The notes beneath the pieces were generated by a model. The model searched no databases. It saw nothing but the letters and a program-made list of their open reading frames with translations, and was not told the origin of the DNA. A stretch of DNA of 64,000 nt from Colivivens sp963594655. Lineage in GTDB: Bacteria; Bacteroidota; Bacteroidia; Bacteroidales; Bacteroidaceae. A program made the position numbers and the translations under genes. Of this stretch, positions 18,501 to 26,411 are shown in pieces. The stretch spans positions 10,127 through 74,126 of the forward strand of contig CAVBFD010000006.1 in the NCBI GenBank assembly GCA_963594655.1, read 5' to 3'. The first letter of the stretch is position 1, and each line of letters starts with the position of its first letter.

Positions 18501-18950
18501 GACCTCGCAGCCTACCTGCCAGAGACCTACGTGCCGAGCAGCAGCGAGAGGATGAGCCTCTACAGGGAACTGGACAATCTGACAAGACAAGAGCAACTGG
18601 ACGAATACACCAAACGGTTGCTTGACCGCTTCGGGGAACTGCCGCATGAAGCGGAGGAACTGCTGAGGATACTGCCACTGAAATGGACTGCCGCCTCACT
18701 GGGATTCGAGAAGGTGACACTGAAAGCGGGAAAGATGATTCTCTACATGGTGAGCAACTTCAACAGTCCCTACTACGACAGTAAGGCGTTCGAGAAGGTC
18801 ATCGACTACGTGTCGTACCACCCCGGTGACGCCCGTCTGAGCGAACACGACAAAAAGCGCACACTTGAGATGAAAAGTGTACGCTCTATATCCGACGCCC
18901 TCGCCATACTTACGGCAATAAGCGGCAAGGAGAATGATTCCGACAATTAA
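15540..18950 (+). CDS. mfd: Transcription-repair coupling factor Mfd
   Basis: 1136 aa ATP-dependent translocase that removes stalled RNA polymerase and recruits UvrA. Order: UvrB-like N-terminal modules, CarD-like RNA-polymerase interaction domain (about 455-550; FEIGDYVVHIDHGIGKFGGL), RecG-type helicase motor with Walker A GDVGFGKTEVA, DEEQ motif (IIDEEQKFGV), TATPIPRTL, QMRGRVGRGNRKAFCYL, and C-terminal TRCF domain. The start is TTG at 15540: an in-frame stop lies three codons upstream, and the next in-frame ATG falls well inside the conserved N-terminal domain. The stop codon overlaps the convergent exporter stop. Confidence 0.95.
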   Translation: METQNVLRLLAKDQNGKRFADSLINKKSDIVVDGLIGSSAALLFASTVKTLSDKGKTVPPLLFIMDDEEEAGYFYHDLTQMLGDTDILFFPSSYRRAIKYNQKDDANIVLRTNVLTSVCAPGGGNRMIVTYPDALAERVISRQQLSADTINISKGEEMDISELETRLTKLGFQCTDYVYEPGQFAIRGSIVDIFSFSNDEPYRIDFFGDEVDSIRTFDTQSQLSVDRMDTASIVPALKEQDNNQYIHFISFLPEDTVIVAHDLRFVADKIELAKQSGFSRQAVIETRSGQDNPDSVPETAFIASGEEFEGITRDKRKITAAKGRLADTAIEKGRIHIPFDTTAQPLFHKNMEMMTAEFERLIGEGYSIMVFADSEKQTQRLEGIFDANRKGEAIITFSAVNKAIHEGFSLDSAKLCLYTDHQIFDRYHKYNLKSDKARKGKVALTLKEIQQFEIGDYVVHIDHGIGKFGGLVSMPSNGQMQEMIKLIYQNDDIVYVSIHSLGKVAKYKGKEGAPPKLSRIGTGAWDRMKERVKTKVKDIARDLIRLYSQRQKEKGFAFSHDSYMQHELEASFVYEDTPDQIKATQDVKADMEKPQPMDRLVCGDVGFGKTEVAIRAAFKAATDGKQVAVLVPTTVLAYQHYNTFSNRLKDFPVRIEYLSRARDSKASKGVLQDLKDGKVDIIIGTHKLIGKEVKFKDLGLLIIDEEQKFGVAVKEKLRQMKINVDTLTMTATPIPRTLQFSLMGARDLSIIQTPPPNRYPIQTEIHTFSPEIIAEAINFEMSRNGQVFLVNNKISNLGELKDMINRYVPDARVCVGHGQMSPQELEKIVYDFMNHDYDVLLSTTIVENGIDIPNANTIIINAAHNFGLSDLHQMRGRVGRGNRKAFCYLLAPPLASLNDESRRRLQALENFSELGSGLQIAMQDLDIRGAGNLLGAEQSGFIADLGYETYQKVLAEAMDELRDEIYDTPATTLVMPDVFVRETTVDSDLAAYLPETYVPSSSERMSLYRELDNLTRQEQLDEYTKRLLDRFGELPHEAEELLRILPLKWTAASLGFEKVTLKAGKMILYMVSNFNSPYYDSKAFEKVIDYVSYHPGDARLSEHDKKRTLEMKSVRSISDALAILTAISGKENDSDN

Positions 18951-19684
18951 AATTCCAACTTGAACTCCGACAGGTCAATGGCGTGACCTGTCGCCGTATA
19001 TGTTATCATGAGCAGGGCTACTATTGACACTCCGATACCGATTACACGGTTTATCCAGTAGATGATGCGCATGTTGTAGTTGTTGCGCACCTTGTCCACC
19101 AGCCACGTGAGCAAGTACCACCACAGGAGCGCGCCTACGATGATGAAGAGGTAACCCACACACTGGGCGATGATGTTGTCCACGATGATGAAGGTGAACA
19201 TCGAGAAAGTTGCCACGAACAGGAAGATGATGAGGGGGTTGGAGAACGTTACGGCGAACCCCGTGAAGAAGTTCTGCAGCAGGGAACCCTTGTTACGCTT
19301 CACCTCCTTTACGTTCTCAACAGGCTTGGACATGCACGTGTAGATACCGAAAAGCAACAGCAACGCGCCGCCCACCATCTTCAGCCACATGGCTATTACG
19401 GGGTCTTCGATGATGTCCACCACCATCTTGATGCCGAGGCCTGTGACCAAGGCGTAGATAAGGTCGGACAGAGACGCGCCACACCCTGTGGCGAAGCCCT
19501 CCCACCGTCCACGGTTGAGCGTGCGCTGGATGCAGAGGATTCCCACCGGACCCATTGGAGCTGACGCTATGATTCCTATTATAAGTCCCTTGAACACCAT
19601 CTCTATGTAACTGGTGTCCTGAAGCCAGTCCTGAAAGGTCTCGTACTGTGGTAGCTGCGCGTTGATTAAGTTTAATACCATCAC
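18947..19684 (-). CDS. LysE-family membrane exporter
   Basis: 245 aa with about six hydrophobic helices. The LysE/RhtB signature region is visible as SAPMGPVGILCIQRTLNRGRWEGFATGCGASLSDLIYALV. Family members export amino acids or similar small molecules; no substrate can be assigned. Its stop codon overlaps the mfd stop on the other strand (18947-18950), an unusually tight convergent end with no room for a separate terminator. It starts 52 bp after the oxidoreductase stop and may be the tail of the uronate operon. Confidence 0.88.
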   Translation of the reverse strand: MMVLNLINAQLPQYETFQDWLQDTSYIEMVFKGLIIGIIASAPMGPVGILCIQRTLNRGRWEGFATGCGASLSDLIYALVTGLGIKMVVDIIEDPVIAMWLKMVGGALLLLFGIYTCMSKPVENVKEVKRNKGSLLQNFFTGFAVTFSNPLIIFLFVATFSMFTFIIVDNIIAQCVGYLFIIVGALLWWYLLTWLVDKVRNNYNMRIIYWINRVIGIGVSIVALLMITYTATGHAIDLSEFKLEF

Positions 19685-19736
19685 CCTATTCTTGATATAC
19701 GTTCATTGAAATAATAATTGTGGGGAAGATCGCGGG

Positions 19737-20555
19737 TCACACCCCACTGAAACTGCTGAAACCGCCGTCCACAGGTATTATACTGCCTGTGACGAAACTG
19801 GACTCGTCGCCAGCGAGGAAGCACACGATGCCGTTGAGTTCCGAGATGTCGCCGAACCGTCCCATAGGAGTCTTGTTGAGTACCTTGTGACTGCGTTCAG
19901 TAAGTGTGCCGTCATCGTTCAGCAGTGCCTTGCGGTTCTGTTCACCGATGAAGAAACCGGGCGCTACCGCATTGACCCGAACTTTGTCGCCGTACTTGCG
20001 GGCGAAGTCCTGTGCCAGCCACTTGGTAAGGGCGTTCACGCCCTCCTTGGCAATGCTGTAACCCATCACACGACTGAGAGCGTCGTAGGCGGCCATCGAA
20101 CTGATGTTGACGATACTGCCACTCTTGTGCTTCGCCATAATCCTGCCGAACGAGAGACACGGATAGACCGTACCCCAGAGGTTGAGGTCCACTACCTTGT
20201 GCAGGGCCTCAATGTCGCAGTCGAACACATCCATGTCGTCCATTATATTGGCACCTGCCACATTGCCCCCGGCAGCGTTGACCAGCACGTCCACACGTCC
20301 GTAGTCCTTTTCTATCCTGTCGGCAAGGGCTGTTATCTCCTCATGCTTCAGCACGTCGCACACGTAGCCTGTCACGATAGTGCCGTTCTCACAGGCTACA
20401 GGTGCCAGTCTTGCGAGAGCCTTGTCCACCGTCTCCTGACGGCTTCCGACAACAGCCACCGTAGCCCCGGCTTTCAGCAGTCCCTCACTCACGTTACTGC
20501 CCAGCACACCAGTGCCGCCGGTAACCACCGCTATCTTATTTCTTAAATCACTCAT
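19737..20555 (-). CDS. SDR-family D-mannonate oxidoreductase (fructuronate reductase)
   Basis: 272 aa short-chain dehydrogenase: TGGTGVLGSNVSEGL nucleotide-binding motif near residue 12, NAAGG at about 92, catalytic Ser in NISSMAAYDALSRVMGYSIAKEGV with the YxxxK Tyr/Lys, and PVDGGFSSFSGV at the end. It directly follows uxuA (7 bp), so it most likely interconverts fructuronate and mannonate, as the SDR partner of UxuA does in Bacteroidetes. This specificity rests on context. Confidence 0.87.
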   Translation of the reverse strand: MSDLRNKIAVVTGGTGVLGSNVSEGLLKAGATVAVVGSRQETVDKALARLAPVACENGTIVTGYVCDVLKHEEITALADRIEKDYGRVDVLVNAAGGNVAGANIMDDMDVFDCDIEALHKVVDLNLWGTVYPCLSFGRIMAKHKSGSIVNISSMAAYDALSRVMGYSIAKEGVNALTKWLAQDFARKYGDKVRVNAVAPGFFIGEQNRKALLNDDGTLTERSHKVLNKTPMGRFGDISELNGIVCFLAGDESSFVTGSIIPVDGGFSSFSGV

Positions 20556-20562
20556 TGTCCGT

Positions 20563-21759
20563 TCATTTATGTTCCATCATATACTTGACGGCAGCCATCA
20601 CCCCGTCAATCTGTTCGAGTCCCATCATACGTCCGTGGAACGAATAGCCGGCGTTGTAGCCCTTGTCCTCGTCACCGAGCATCGTACGTCCGTGGTCCAC
20701 CCTCATGGGCAGGTCGGGGTTCTGCTCCTGGAAGATACGGCAAACCTCTATGAGGTTGGCGCGTCCGTGCAGATGGTCTGCCTCGATGAAGTCCCCGCCC
20801 GGCAACACGTCCGTACTGCGCAGGTGGACGAAGTGGGTACGCCTCGCATACTTGCGCGCCAAAGCCGGCACGTCGTTCTGTATGCCGGCAGACAGACTGC
20901 CGCAACAGAACGTGAGTCCGTTGTGGGGATTGTCCACTGCACTAAGGAACCACTCGATATCCTCATCGCAGGTCACTATGCGTGGCAGTCCGAGCAACTG
21001 CATAGGCGGGTCGTCGGGATGCACGCACATGTTCACTCCGTACTGATCACACGTAGGCATGATGGCTTCGAGAAAATACTTCATGTTGGCGCGCAGACAG
21101 TCACGGTCCACTCCCTTGTAGAGGGCGAGCAAATCCTTGAAGAGCTTCACAGGGTTCTTGTCGTCCTCGGTTATGTTGCCGTTGACAAACCCCTGGGTCT
21201 TCACGATGATGGTGTCCACGAGGGCTGAATCGAAAGCCGCCAGCCGTTCACTGCCCTTCGCCTCCATCCCGCGTCTCATAGACTCCGCCGCCTTCAGTTC
21301 ATCTTCCGTATAGTCAGCCTCGCAGCCCTCACGTTCAAGAATGTAACGGTCGAAGTAGACGAACTTCACCTTATTGAAATAAAGGGAAGTGCTGCCGTCA
21401 GCCCACGGATGGTCGAGTTCCGTGCGCGCCCAGTCCAGCACAGGCATGAAGTTATAGCATACGGTATGGACACCGCACTTACCGAGGTTGGCGAGACTCA
21501 CCTTATAGTTCTCTATAAGGCGGTCCCTGTCCTCCCCTCCATATTTTATTGCCTCACACACAGGCAGACTCTCCACCACCGACCATCTGAGACCAGCGGC
21601 CTCTATATAGTCCTTCATGTCCATGATGGCATCCTCAGTCCACACCTCACCGTTCTTCACGTCGTGGAGTGCGGTGACGATTCCCTCGACACCTATCTGG
21701 CGGAGCATCCGCAGTGTGATCTTGTCGTTCTTGCCGAACCACCTCCAGGTCTTTTCCAT
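20563..21759 (-). CDS. uxuA: Mannonate dehydratase
   Basis: 398 aa xylose-isomerase-like metalloenzyme converting D-mannonate to 2-keto-3-deoxygluconate in glucuronate breakdown. Recognised by MEKTWRWFGKNDKITLRMLRQIGVEGIVTALH, CVHPDDPP, LTFCCGSL and the MRVDHGRTM metal-site region near the C-terminus. Length is typical. Neighbours are the mannonate oxidoreductase (downstream) and a GH97 glycosidase (upstream, 23-bp gap), forming a carbohydrate-use segment. Confidence 0.95.
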   Translation of the reverse strand: MEKTWRWFGKNDKITLRMLRQIGVEGIVTALHDVKNGEVWTEDAIMDMKDYIEAAGLRWSVVESLPVCEAIKYGGEDRDRLIENYKVSLANLGKCGVHTVCYNFMPVLDWARTELDHPWADGSTSLYFNKVKFVYFDRYILEREGCEADYTEDELKAAESMRRGMEAKGSERLAAFDSALVDTIIVKTQGFVNGNITEDDKNPVKLFKDLLALYKGVDRDCLRANMKYFLEAIMPTCDQYGVNMCVHPDDPPMQLLGLPRIVTCDEDIEWFLSAVDNPHNGLTFCCGSLSAGIQNDVPALARKYARRTHFVHLRSTDVLPGGDFIEADHLHGRANLIEVCRIFQEQNPDLPMRVDHGRTMLGDEDKGYNAGYSFHGRMMGLEQIDGVMAAVKYMMEHK

Positions 21760-21782
21760 CCTACAGATTTTCCGGTTTAACG

Positions 21783-23744
21783 CTACTTGACGATGACAAA
21801 GCCGCCATCCTTCTGCAGGTGCAGCTTCACCTTCTTCGGGTTCTTTATCTTCAGTTCCGTCTTCTGTGGCTCACGGTTGCTGTCGTCGCTGTAGAGTGTC
21901 ACCACATCACCTTTCTTCAGGAACTCGGAGAGGTCAAGCACCTTGTCGCACTCGTCCTCCGCGTTATTGCCGGCGATGTACCAAGTCTGTCCGTGACGGC
22001 GGCCAAGCACACAGTACTTGCCCGGGTAACCGGCTACGAACTGGGTCTCGTCCCATGTCGTCGGCACCTCCTTCAGGAAGTCCACACTGACCTTCGGGGC
22101 ACCATCCTCACTTACTGGAAGGAGATTCTCCGGGGTCACGGCAAAGAACTGTATAGGATTCTGGAAGAGTACGGCCTGCGCCAACTCATGCGCGTCGGTA
22201 GTCTTACGCGTGTTGCCTCCCTTGTTGCCCCTTGAGATGCGGCGGTTGAGGAACGACCCACCGAACTCCATGCAGCCGACGGTATTGCGGATGAACGGAT
22301 GTGTGGCGGTGTTGGCAGCCTCAACGTCACAGAAATGCTGGGAGAACACAATGTTCTCTGATGCGAGGACAGCCTCACTGCCCACATAGTTGGGATACAT
22401 GCGTTCCCATCCGCGCGGAAGAGTACAGCCGTGGAAGATAACCATCAGTCCGTTGTCGTCCGCGTCACTCAGTATCGCCTCGTAGTGGCGCATGGTCTCC
22501 TGCTTGTCGCCTCCAAAGAAGTCCACCTTGATACCCTTCACACCAATCTTGTGCATCCACCTCATGTCAGCCTTACGCTTGATGGGGTTGTCCATCGTGT
22601 TGATAGGGCCCTGCACGATGTCGTTCCAGTAACCGCTGGAACTGTACCAGAGGAAGACATCCACGCCCTGGCTCTTGGCATATTTCACCAACTGTTCCAT
22701 GCGTTCCTTACCGATGTTTGTGTCCCAGTAGCTGTCGATAAGCACGTACTTGAAGTTCATCTCCTTCGCCAGTTGTATATACTTCACCTGGTCGTCGTAG
22801 TTGATGGACGGGTCCTGCCATACGATCCAGCTCCACGTACCCTTGCCGAACTGATAGTCGGTTGAAGGCTGATAGAGCGGCTCCACATTGTCCCATGGAG
22901 ATGTCGTCTCCACAATCGGTTCGAGTGTGGCACCCACAGTGACGGTTCTCCACGGAGTGACACCCGGCAGGGCGAACGCCGGCGGCACCGTTCCGTTGCC
23001 GTTGTTCTCCTCAGCCATAGGGAAGTCCACAGTGTAGAGTCCGTCCCCTTTCATCTCGCTCAGGCGCGAACCGCAGTACTTGCTGTCCACCCCGGTCTCA
23101 TTCACCAGTACCCATCCGTTGTCGCCGATTCTGAACAGACAAGGGAAGGTGTAGCCCTTACCGTAGCCTGAAGGCTCGGTCATAGCCGCATCGTACTTAT
23201 ACTCCTCCTCATAACTCGGCTTGGTACGCTTGTAACCGATCATCGCCGAACTCTGGGGACAGAGGAACGTGGTGGTTACCGCAGGGAAGTCGAAGCCTGT
23301 AGCCTCCCTTTCTATCCTCACACTGGCGGTCTCTCCCTCCTTAGGCAACTCATATCGAAACGCTATGTCGTTGTCGCTCACACGGAAAGTGACGGTCACT
23401 CCCCTCTTTTCCGCCTTGAGATTGACCTTCAGTTCGTTCGCGACATAATGCACATCAGCCACCTTTGACCGGTTTAGTGTGTACCGCTTGTCAATCTTGT
23501 TACATTCAGCGCCCACGAACGTCATGTTCTTTGTGTAGTCACCCGTGTTTGCCACGAAGCCGAGAGGAGACTCCTCCAGCATCTGCTTTCCGTCGTAGAG
23601 AACTGAATAGACTGGTTTTCCATCCTTCACGTCGACATCCACCTTCAGGCGGTTGTCAGGACTGGTCACTGTCGCCACCTGGGCTGTCATCACTGATGCC
23701 TGCATCACGAACATTCCGGCACCAAGTACTTGTAGTAATTTCAT
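21783..23744 (-). CDS. GH97 glycoside hydrolase, retaining-type
   Basis: 653 aa with signal peptide (MQASVMTAQ). N-terminal beta-sandwich (about 25-280), central (beta/alpha)8 barrel (about 300-560), C-terminal beta domain. The barrel has GIKVDFFGGDKQ with Asp408 in the position of the nucleophile of retaining GH97 alpha-galactosidases (BtGH97b type); inverting SusB-type alpha-glucosidases use Glu instead. So alpha-galactosidase-like activity is more likely than starch use, although this is inference from a motif. It lies between the DHH gene (10-bp gap) and uxuA. Confidence 0.9.
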   Translation of the reverse strand: MKLLQVLGAGMFVMQASVMTAQVATVTSPDNRLKVDVDVKDGKPVYSVLYDGKQMLEESPLGFVANTGDYTKNMTFVGAECNKIDKRYTLNRSKVADVHYVANELKVNLKAEKRGVTVTFRVSDNDIAFRYELPKEGETASVRIEREATGFDFPAVTTTFLCPQSSAMIGYKRTKPSYEEEYKYDAAMTEPSGYGKGYTFPCLFRIGDNGWVLVNETGVDSKYCGSRLSEMKGDGLYTVDFPMAEENNGNGTVPPAFALPGVTPWRTVTVGATLEPIVETTSPWDNVEPLYQPSTDYQFGKGTWSWIVWQDPSINYDDQVKYIQLAKEMNFKYVLIDSYWDTNIGKERMEQLVKYAKSQGVDVFLWYSSSGYWNDIVQGPINTMDNPIKRKADMRWMHKIGVKGIKVDFFGGDKQETMRHYEAILSDADDNGLMVIFHGCTLPRGWERMYPNYVGSEAVLASENIVFSQHFCDVEAANTATHPFIRNTVGCMEFGGSFLNRRISRGNKGGNTRKTTDAHELAQAVLFQNPIQFFAVTPENLLPVSEDGAPKVSVDFLKEVPTTWDETQFVAGYPGKYCVLGRRHGQTWYIAGNNAEDECDKVLDLSEFLKKGDVVTLYSDDSNREPQKTELKIKNPKKVKLHLQKDGGFVIVK

Positions 23745-23754
23745 AATGTATTTG

Positions 23755-24810
23755 TTATTGTATTGGTTGTAAATTGTCTGTCAACTGGTCTTTATAGGCT
23801 TCCAACGCTTTCTTTACCTTTTCCATAGCCTCGTCCATGGTACAATGGAGTTGTCCTCCTGCCGCGTTGAGGTGTCCGCCACCGTTGAAGAATTCGGCGG
23901 CCATCTTGTTCGCCGGGAAGTCGCCCACCGACCGCAGTGAAGCCAGTATCCGTTGCTTCTCAGTGTCCTCACGCAGGTAAATGGACAGTCGTGTCCCCTT
24001 GATTTGCAGCGGCATGTTCACCACCCCTTCAGTATCGCCTTTGAGATACTTGAACCGTCCGAGTTCCTCCCGGGTCAGGGTGAAGAGTGTGGCATGGCAG
24101 TCGGGGAACACCTGCAGTTTCTCCGACAGGATATAACCGAGCAGACGGAAACGCGCCTCCGAGTAGTTGAAATAAATGAGACGGTTGATGCGGTCCTTGT
24201 CTATCCCCTTCTTCAACAACTCCGCGAGTATCATGAAGATGTCAGGGTCGTTGGAATTGTAGGTGAACTGTCCGGTGTCGGTACACATGCCGGCGTAGAG
24301 GTCCTCGGCACAAGCCTTGGTAATCTGCGACGTGCCACCGATGGCGTCGATAACACGGAACACAAGCTCGCACGTGCTGCTCGCCAACGGATATGATATG
24401 GTGAGGTTGCAAAAGTCCTTCTGCGGTTGCAGATGATGGTCTATCATTATCTTCTTCGCCTTCGCCGCGGTGACCGGTCCCTCCAGTTCGTCGAGCCTGT
24501 GCGCCTCGTTGAGGTCAAGCACCACCACAAGGTCGGCATACGCCAGGAGCGACTTCGCCTGCGCCCTGTGGAAGTCGAACTGCACAATGCGGTCGGAGTC
24601 CTTCATCCACCTGAGGAAGTCGGGGAAGTAGTTGGGTACAACTACCGACACCATCTTGCCCTTCTTCTTGAGATATTCGTAGAGGGCGAGTGACGACCCG
24701 ATGGCATCCCCGTCGGGTGACACGTGGGTCACTATGACCACGTTCCTGCACGCCTCAAACATGCGCTTCGCCTCGGCTATTTCGTTGTATGATATTTTCT
24801 GAGAAAGCAT
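23755..24810 (-). CDS. DHH-family phosphoesterase (NrnA-like nanoRNase/pAp phosphatase)
   Basis: 351 aa. Metal-binding motifs: VTHVSPDGDAIGSSLAL (DxD), DLVVVLDLNE, IMIDHHLQP (DHH), and a C-terminal DHHA1 motif FNGGGHLNAAGG. NrnA proteins degrade 2-5 nt RNA and can dephosphorylate pAp. It has its own -7 box. The 5' leader (about 24830-24852) can form a short CGGAgCCG/CGGtTCCG hairpin. The gap to the GH97 gene is only 10 bp, so the glycosidase and uronate genes may be transcribed from here. Confidence 0.9.
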   Translation of the reverse strand: MLSQKISYNEIAEAKRMFEACRNVVIVTHVSPDGDAIGSSLALYEYLKKKGKMVSVVVPNYFPDFLRWMKDSDRIVQFDFHRAQAKSLLAYADLVVVLDLNEAHRLDELEGPVTAAKAKKIMIDHHLQPQKDFCNLTISYPLASSTCELVFRVIDAIGGTSQITKACAEDLYAGMCTDTGQFTYNSNDPDIFMILAELLKKGIDKDRINRLIYFNYSEARFRLLGYILSEKLQVFPDCHATLFTLTREELGRFKYLKGDTEGVVNMPLQIKGTRLSIYLREDTEKQRILASLRSVGDFPANKMAAEFFNGGGHLNAAGGQLHCTMDEAMEKVKKALEAYKDQLTDNLQPIQ

Positions 24811-24864
24811 ACCTATATACTAAATTGAAGCGGAACCGTCGTGCGGCTCCGTTTGTTTCACTGT

Positions 24865-24873
24865 GCAAAGGTA
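24865..24873 (-). promoter_or_regulatory. -7 box for the DHH gene
   Basis: Minus-strand TACCTTTGC is a full consensus match, 54 bp upstream of the start codon. A TTGG or CTTG lies 18-19 bp upstream as a weak -33 box. Confidence 0.65.
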
Positions 24874-24968
24874 ATATATTTTTCCGTAACCCCAAGCATG
24901 GACACCGCAACAAATCCGCGGCACACTCGTAAAATTACGGTCTCCGCACAAATAATTATACCGCATCG

Positions 24969-25000
24969 TTCGTGGTGTCACACAAATTCGCTACCTTTGC
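24969..25000 (+). promoter_or_regulatory. Promoter of rpe
   Basis: TACCTTTGC (24992-25000) with TTCG (24969-24972) 19 bp upstream; the rpe ATG is 30 bp downstream. Confidence 0.75.
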
Positions 25001-25030
25001 AACAAAATAACAGGAACTAATTCGATAGAA

Positions 25031-25696
25031 ATGATTGTTTCGCCATCATTACTTGCGGCTGACTTCACGCGTCTCGACAGGGAAATCGGGATGATCAACG
25101 ACAGTGACGCCGACTGGCTTCACCTCGACATCATGGACGGGGTGTTCGTGCCGAACATCAGTTTCGGTTTCTCGGTACTCGACTGTATCGCGCCCCTTTG
25201 CAGGAAACCGCTGGACGTGCATCTGATGATTGTGCAGCCCGAGAAGTTCATCGGACGGCTCGCTAAGTTGGGCGTGTATTCCACCAACGTGCATTATGAG
25301 GCATGTCCGCACCTCCACCGTGTGGTGCAGCAGATTCACGACAATGGGATGAAAGCTGCGGTGACGCTCAACCCAGCCACACCGGTATGTATGCTCGAAG
25401 ACATCATACAGGACGTGGACATGGTGTTGCTGATGACTGTCAATCCCGGATTCGGGGGACAGAAGTTCATCACAAAATCACTGGACAAGATAAAGCGGTT
25501 GAGACAACTCATCGAGCGCACCGGATCACACGCGTTGATACAGGTTGACGGAGGCGTGAACGCCACCACCGCCCCACTGCTTGCCGAAGCGGGTGTGGGC
25601 GCGATGGTGTCGGGCAGCTACATCTTCGGGGCGGACAATCCCAACGCCAACATCCACTATCTCAAAGGTCTCGCCAGGGGGACTGACAGACGGTGA
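25031..25696 (+). CDS. rpe: Ribulose-phosphate 3-epimerase
   Basis: 221 aa TIM-barrel enzyme of the pentose phosphate pathway. Motifs: SPSLLAADFTRL, HLDIMDGVFVPNISFG (metal His/Asp), LDVHLMI, MTVNPGFGGQKFI (catalytic Asp replaced by the usual MTVNPGFGGQ loop), VDGGVNATT and VSGSYIFG. It heads a + strand run; the following lipoprotein ORF overlaps its stop only if an upstream non-lipoprotein start is used. Confidence 0.97.
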   Translation: MIVSPSLLAADFTRLDREIGMINDSDADWLHLDIMDGVFVPNISFGFSVLDCIAPLCRKPLDVHLMIVQPEKFIGRLAKLGVYSTNVHYEACPHLHRVVQQIHDNGMKAAVTLNPATPVCMLEDIIQDVDMVLLMTVNPGFGGQKFITKSLDKIKRLRQLIERTGSHALIQVDGGVNATTAPLLAEAGVGAMVSGSYIFGADNPNANIHYLKGLARGTDRR

Positions 25697-25734
25697 AACG
25701 ACAACACACAACCAACGAACCACCAATCAAGTAT

Positions 25735-26400
25735 ATGAGAAAGATAATATATCCCATCATCGCCCTGTGCTGCGTGACCATGATTTTCAGCTGTAAAGAC
25801 GGGGAGACCTATGCTGAAATGAAGAAGAAGGAGAAGAGGGCAATCAGCAACTTTATCAAGGACAACGACTACACTGGTCCGATAACTGTGATATCGGAGG
25901 ATCAGTTCATCAAACAGGACTCCACCACAGACACCACACGCAACGAGTTCGTGCTGTTTGAGGACGACGGTATCTACATGCAGATAATCAACCGTGGGGA
26001 AGGACAGTCTATGATTGAAATGGCGAAGCAGCGGTCGGACAGTACCGTCAGCAAGAACATACTCTGCCGTTTCCTCGAATATGACATAGAAAGCGCGGAG
26101 GTCACGGCAACCAACAAATACAGTTCGAGCATCGTGGACAAGATGCTCTGCAAGTACACCCACCGTGGCAGGTCGTACACCGCCTCGTTCACCTCGGGCG
26201 TGATGCTCTCGACATACAGCAGCGCCACTGTCCCGTCGGGTTGGTTGAAACCGCTCGACTATCTGCGGCTGTCCAAGAACTCGGGACGCATAGCCAAGAT
26301 ACGCCTTATCGTACCGCACTCTTCCGGCACAAGCAACGCACAGGGCTATGTGCTGCCGATGTACTACGAGTTAACCTACCAGCTGGCAATCAATGAATAA
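25735..26400 (+). CDS. DUF4827-like lipoprotein
   Basis: 221 aa from the ATG at 25735, chosen because it begins a clean lipoprotein signal (MRKIIYPIIALCCVTMIFSCKDGE, lipobox FSC). The open frame extends 14 codons further upstream and overlaps rpe, but that would place 14 polar residues before the signal. The mature part has EMKKKEKRAISNFI followed by a mixed alpha/beta domain; from memory this matches DUF4827, a Bacteroidales family of unknown role. It lies between rpe and the phosphohexomutase. Confidence 0.82.
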   Translation: MRKIIYPIIALCCVTMIFSCKDGETYAEMKKKEKRAISNFIKDNDYTGPITVISEDQFIKQDSTTDTTRNEFVLFEDDGIYMQIINRGEGQSMIEMAKQRSDSTVSKNILCRFLEYDIESAEVTATNKYSSSIVDKMLCKYTHRGRSYTASFTSGVMLSTYSSATVPSGWLKPLDYLRLSKNSGRIAKIRLIVPHSSGTSNAQGYVLPMYYELTYQLAINE

Positions 26401-26411
26401 AAGTATACTAT

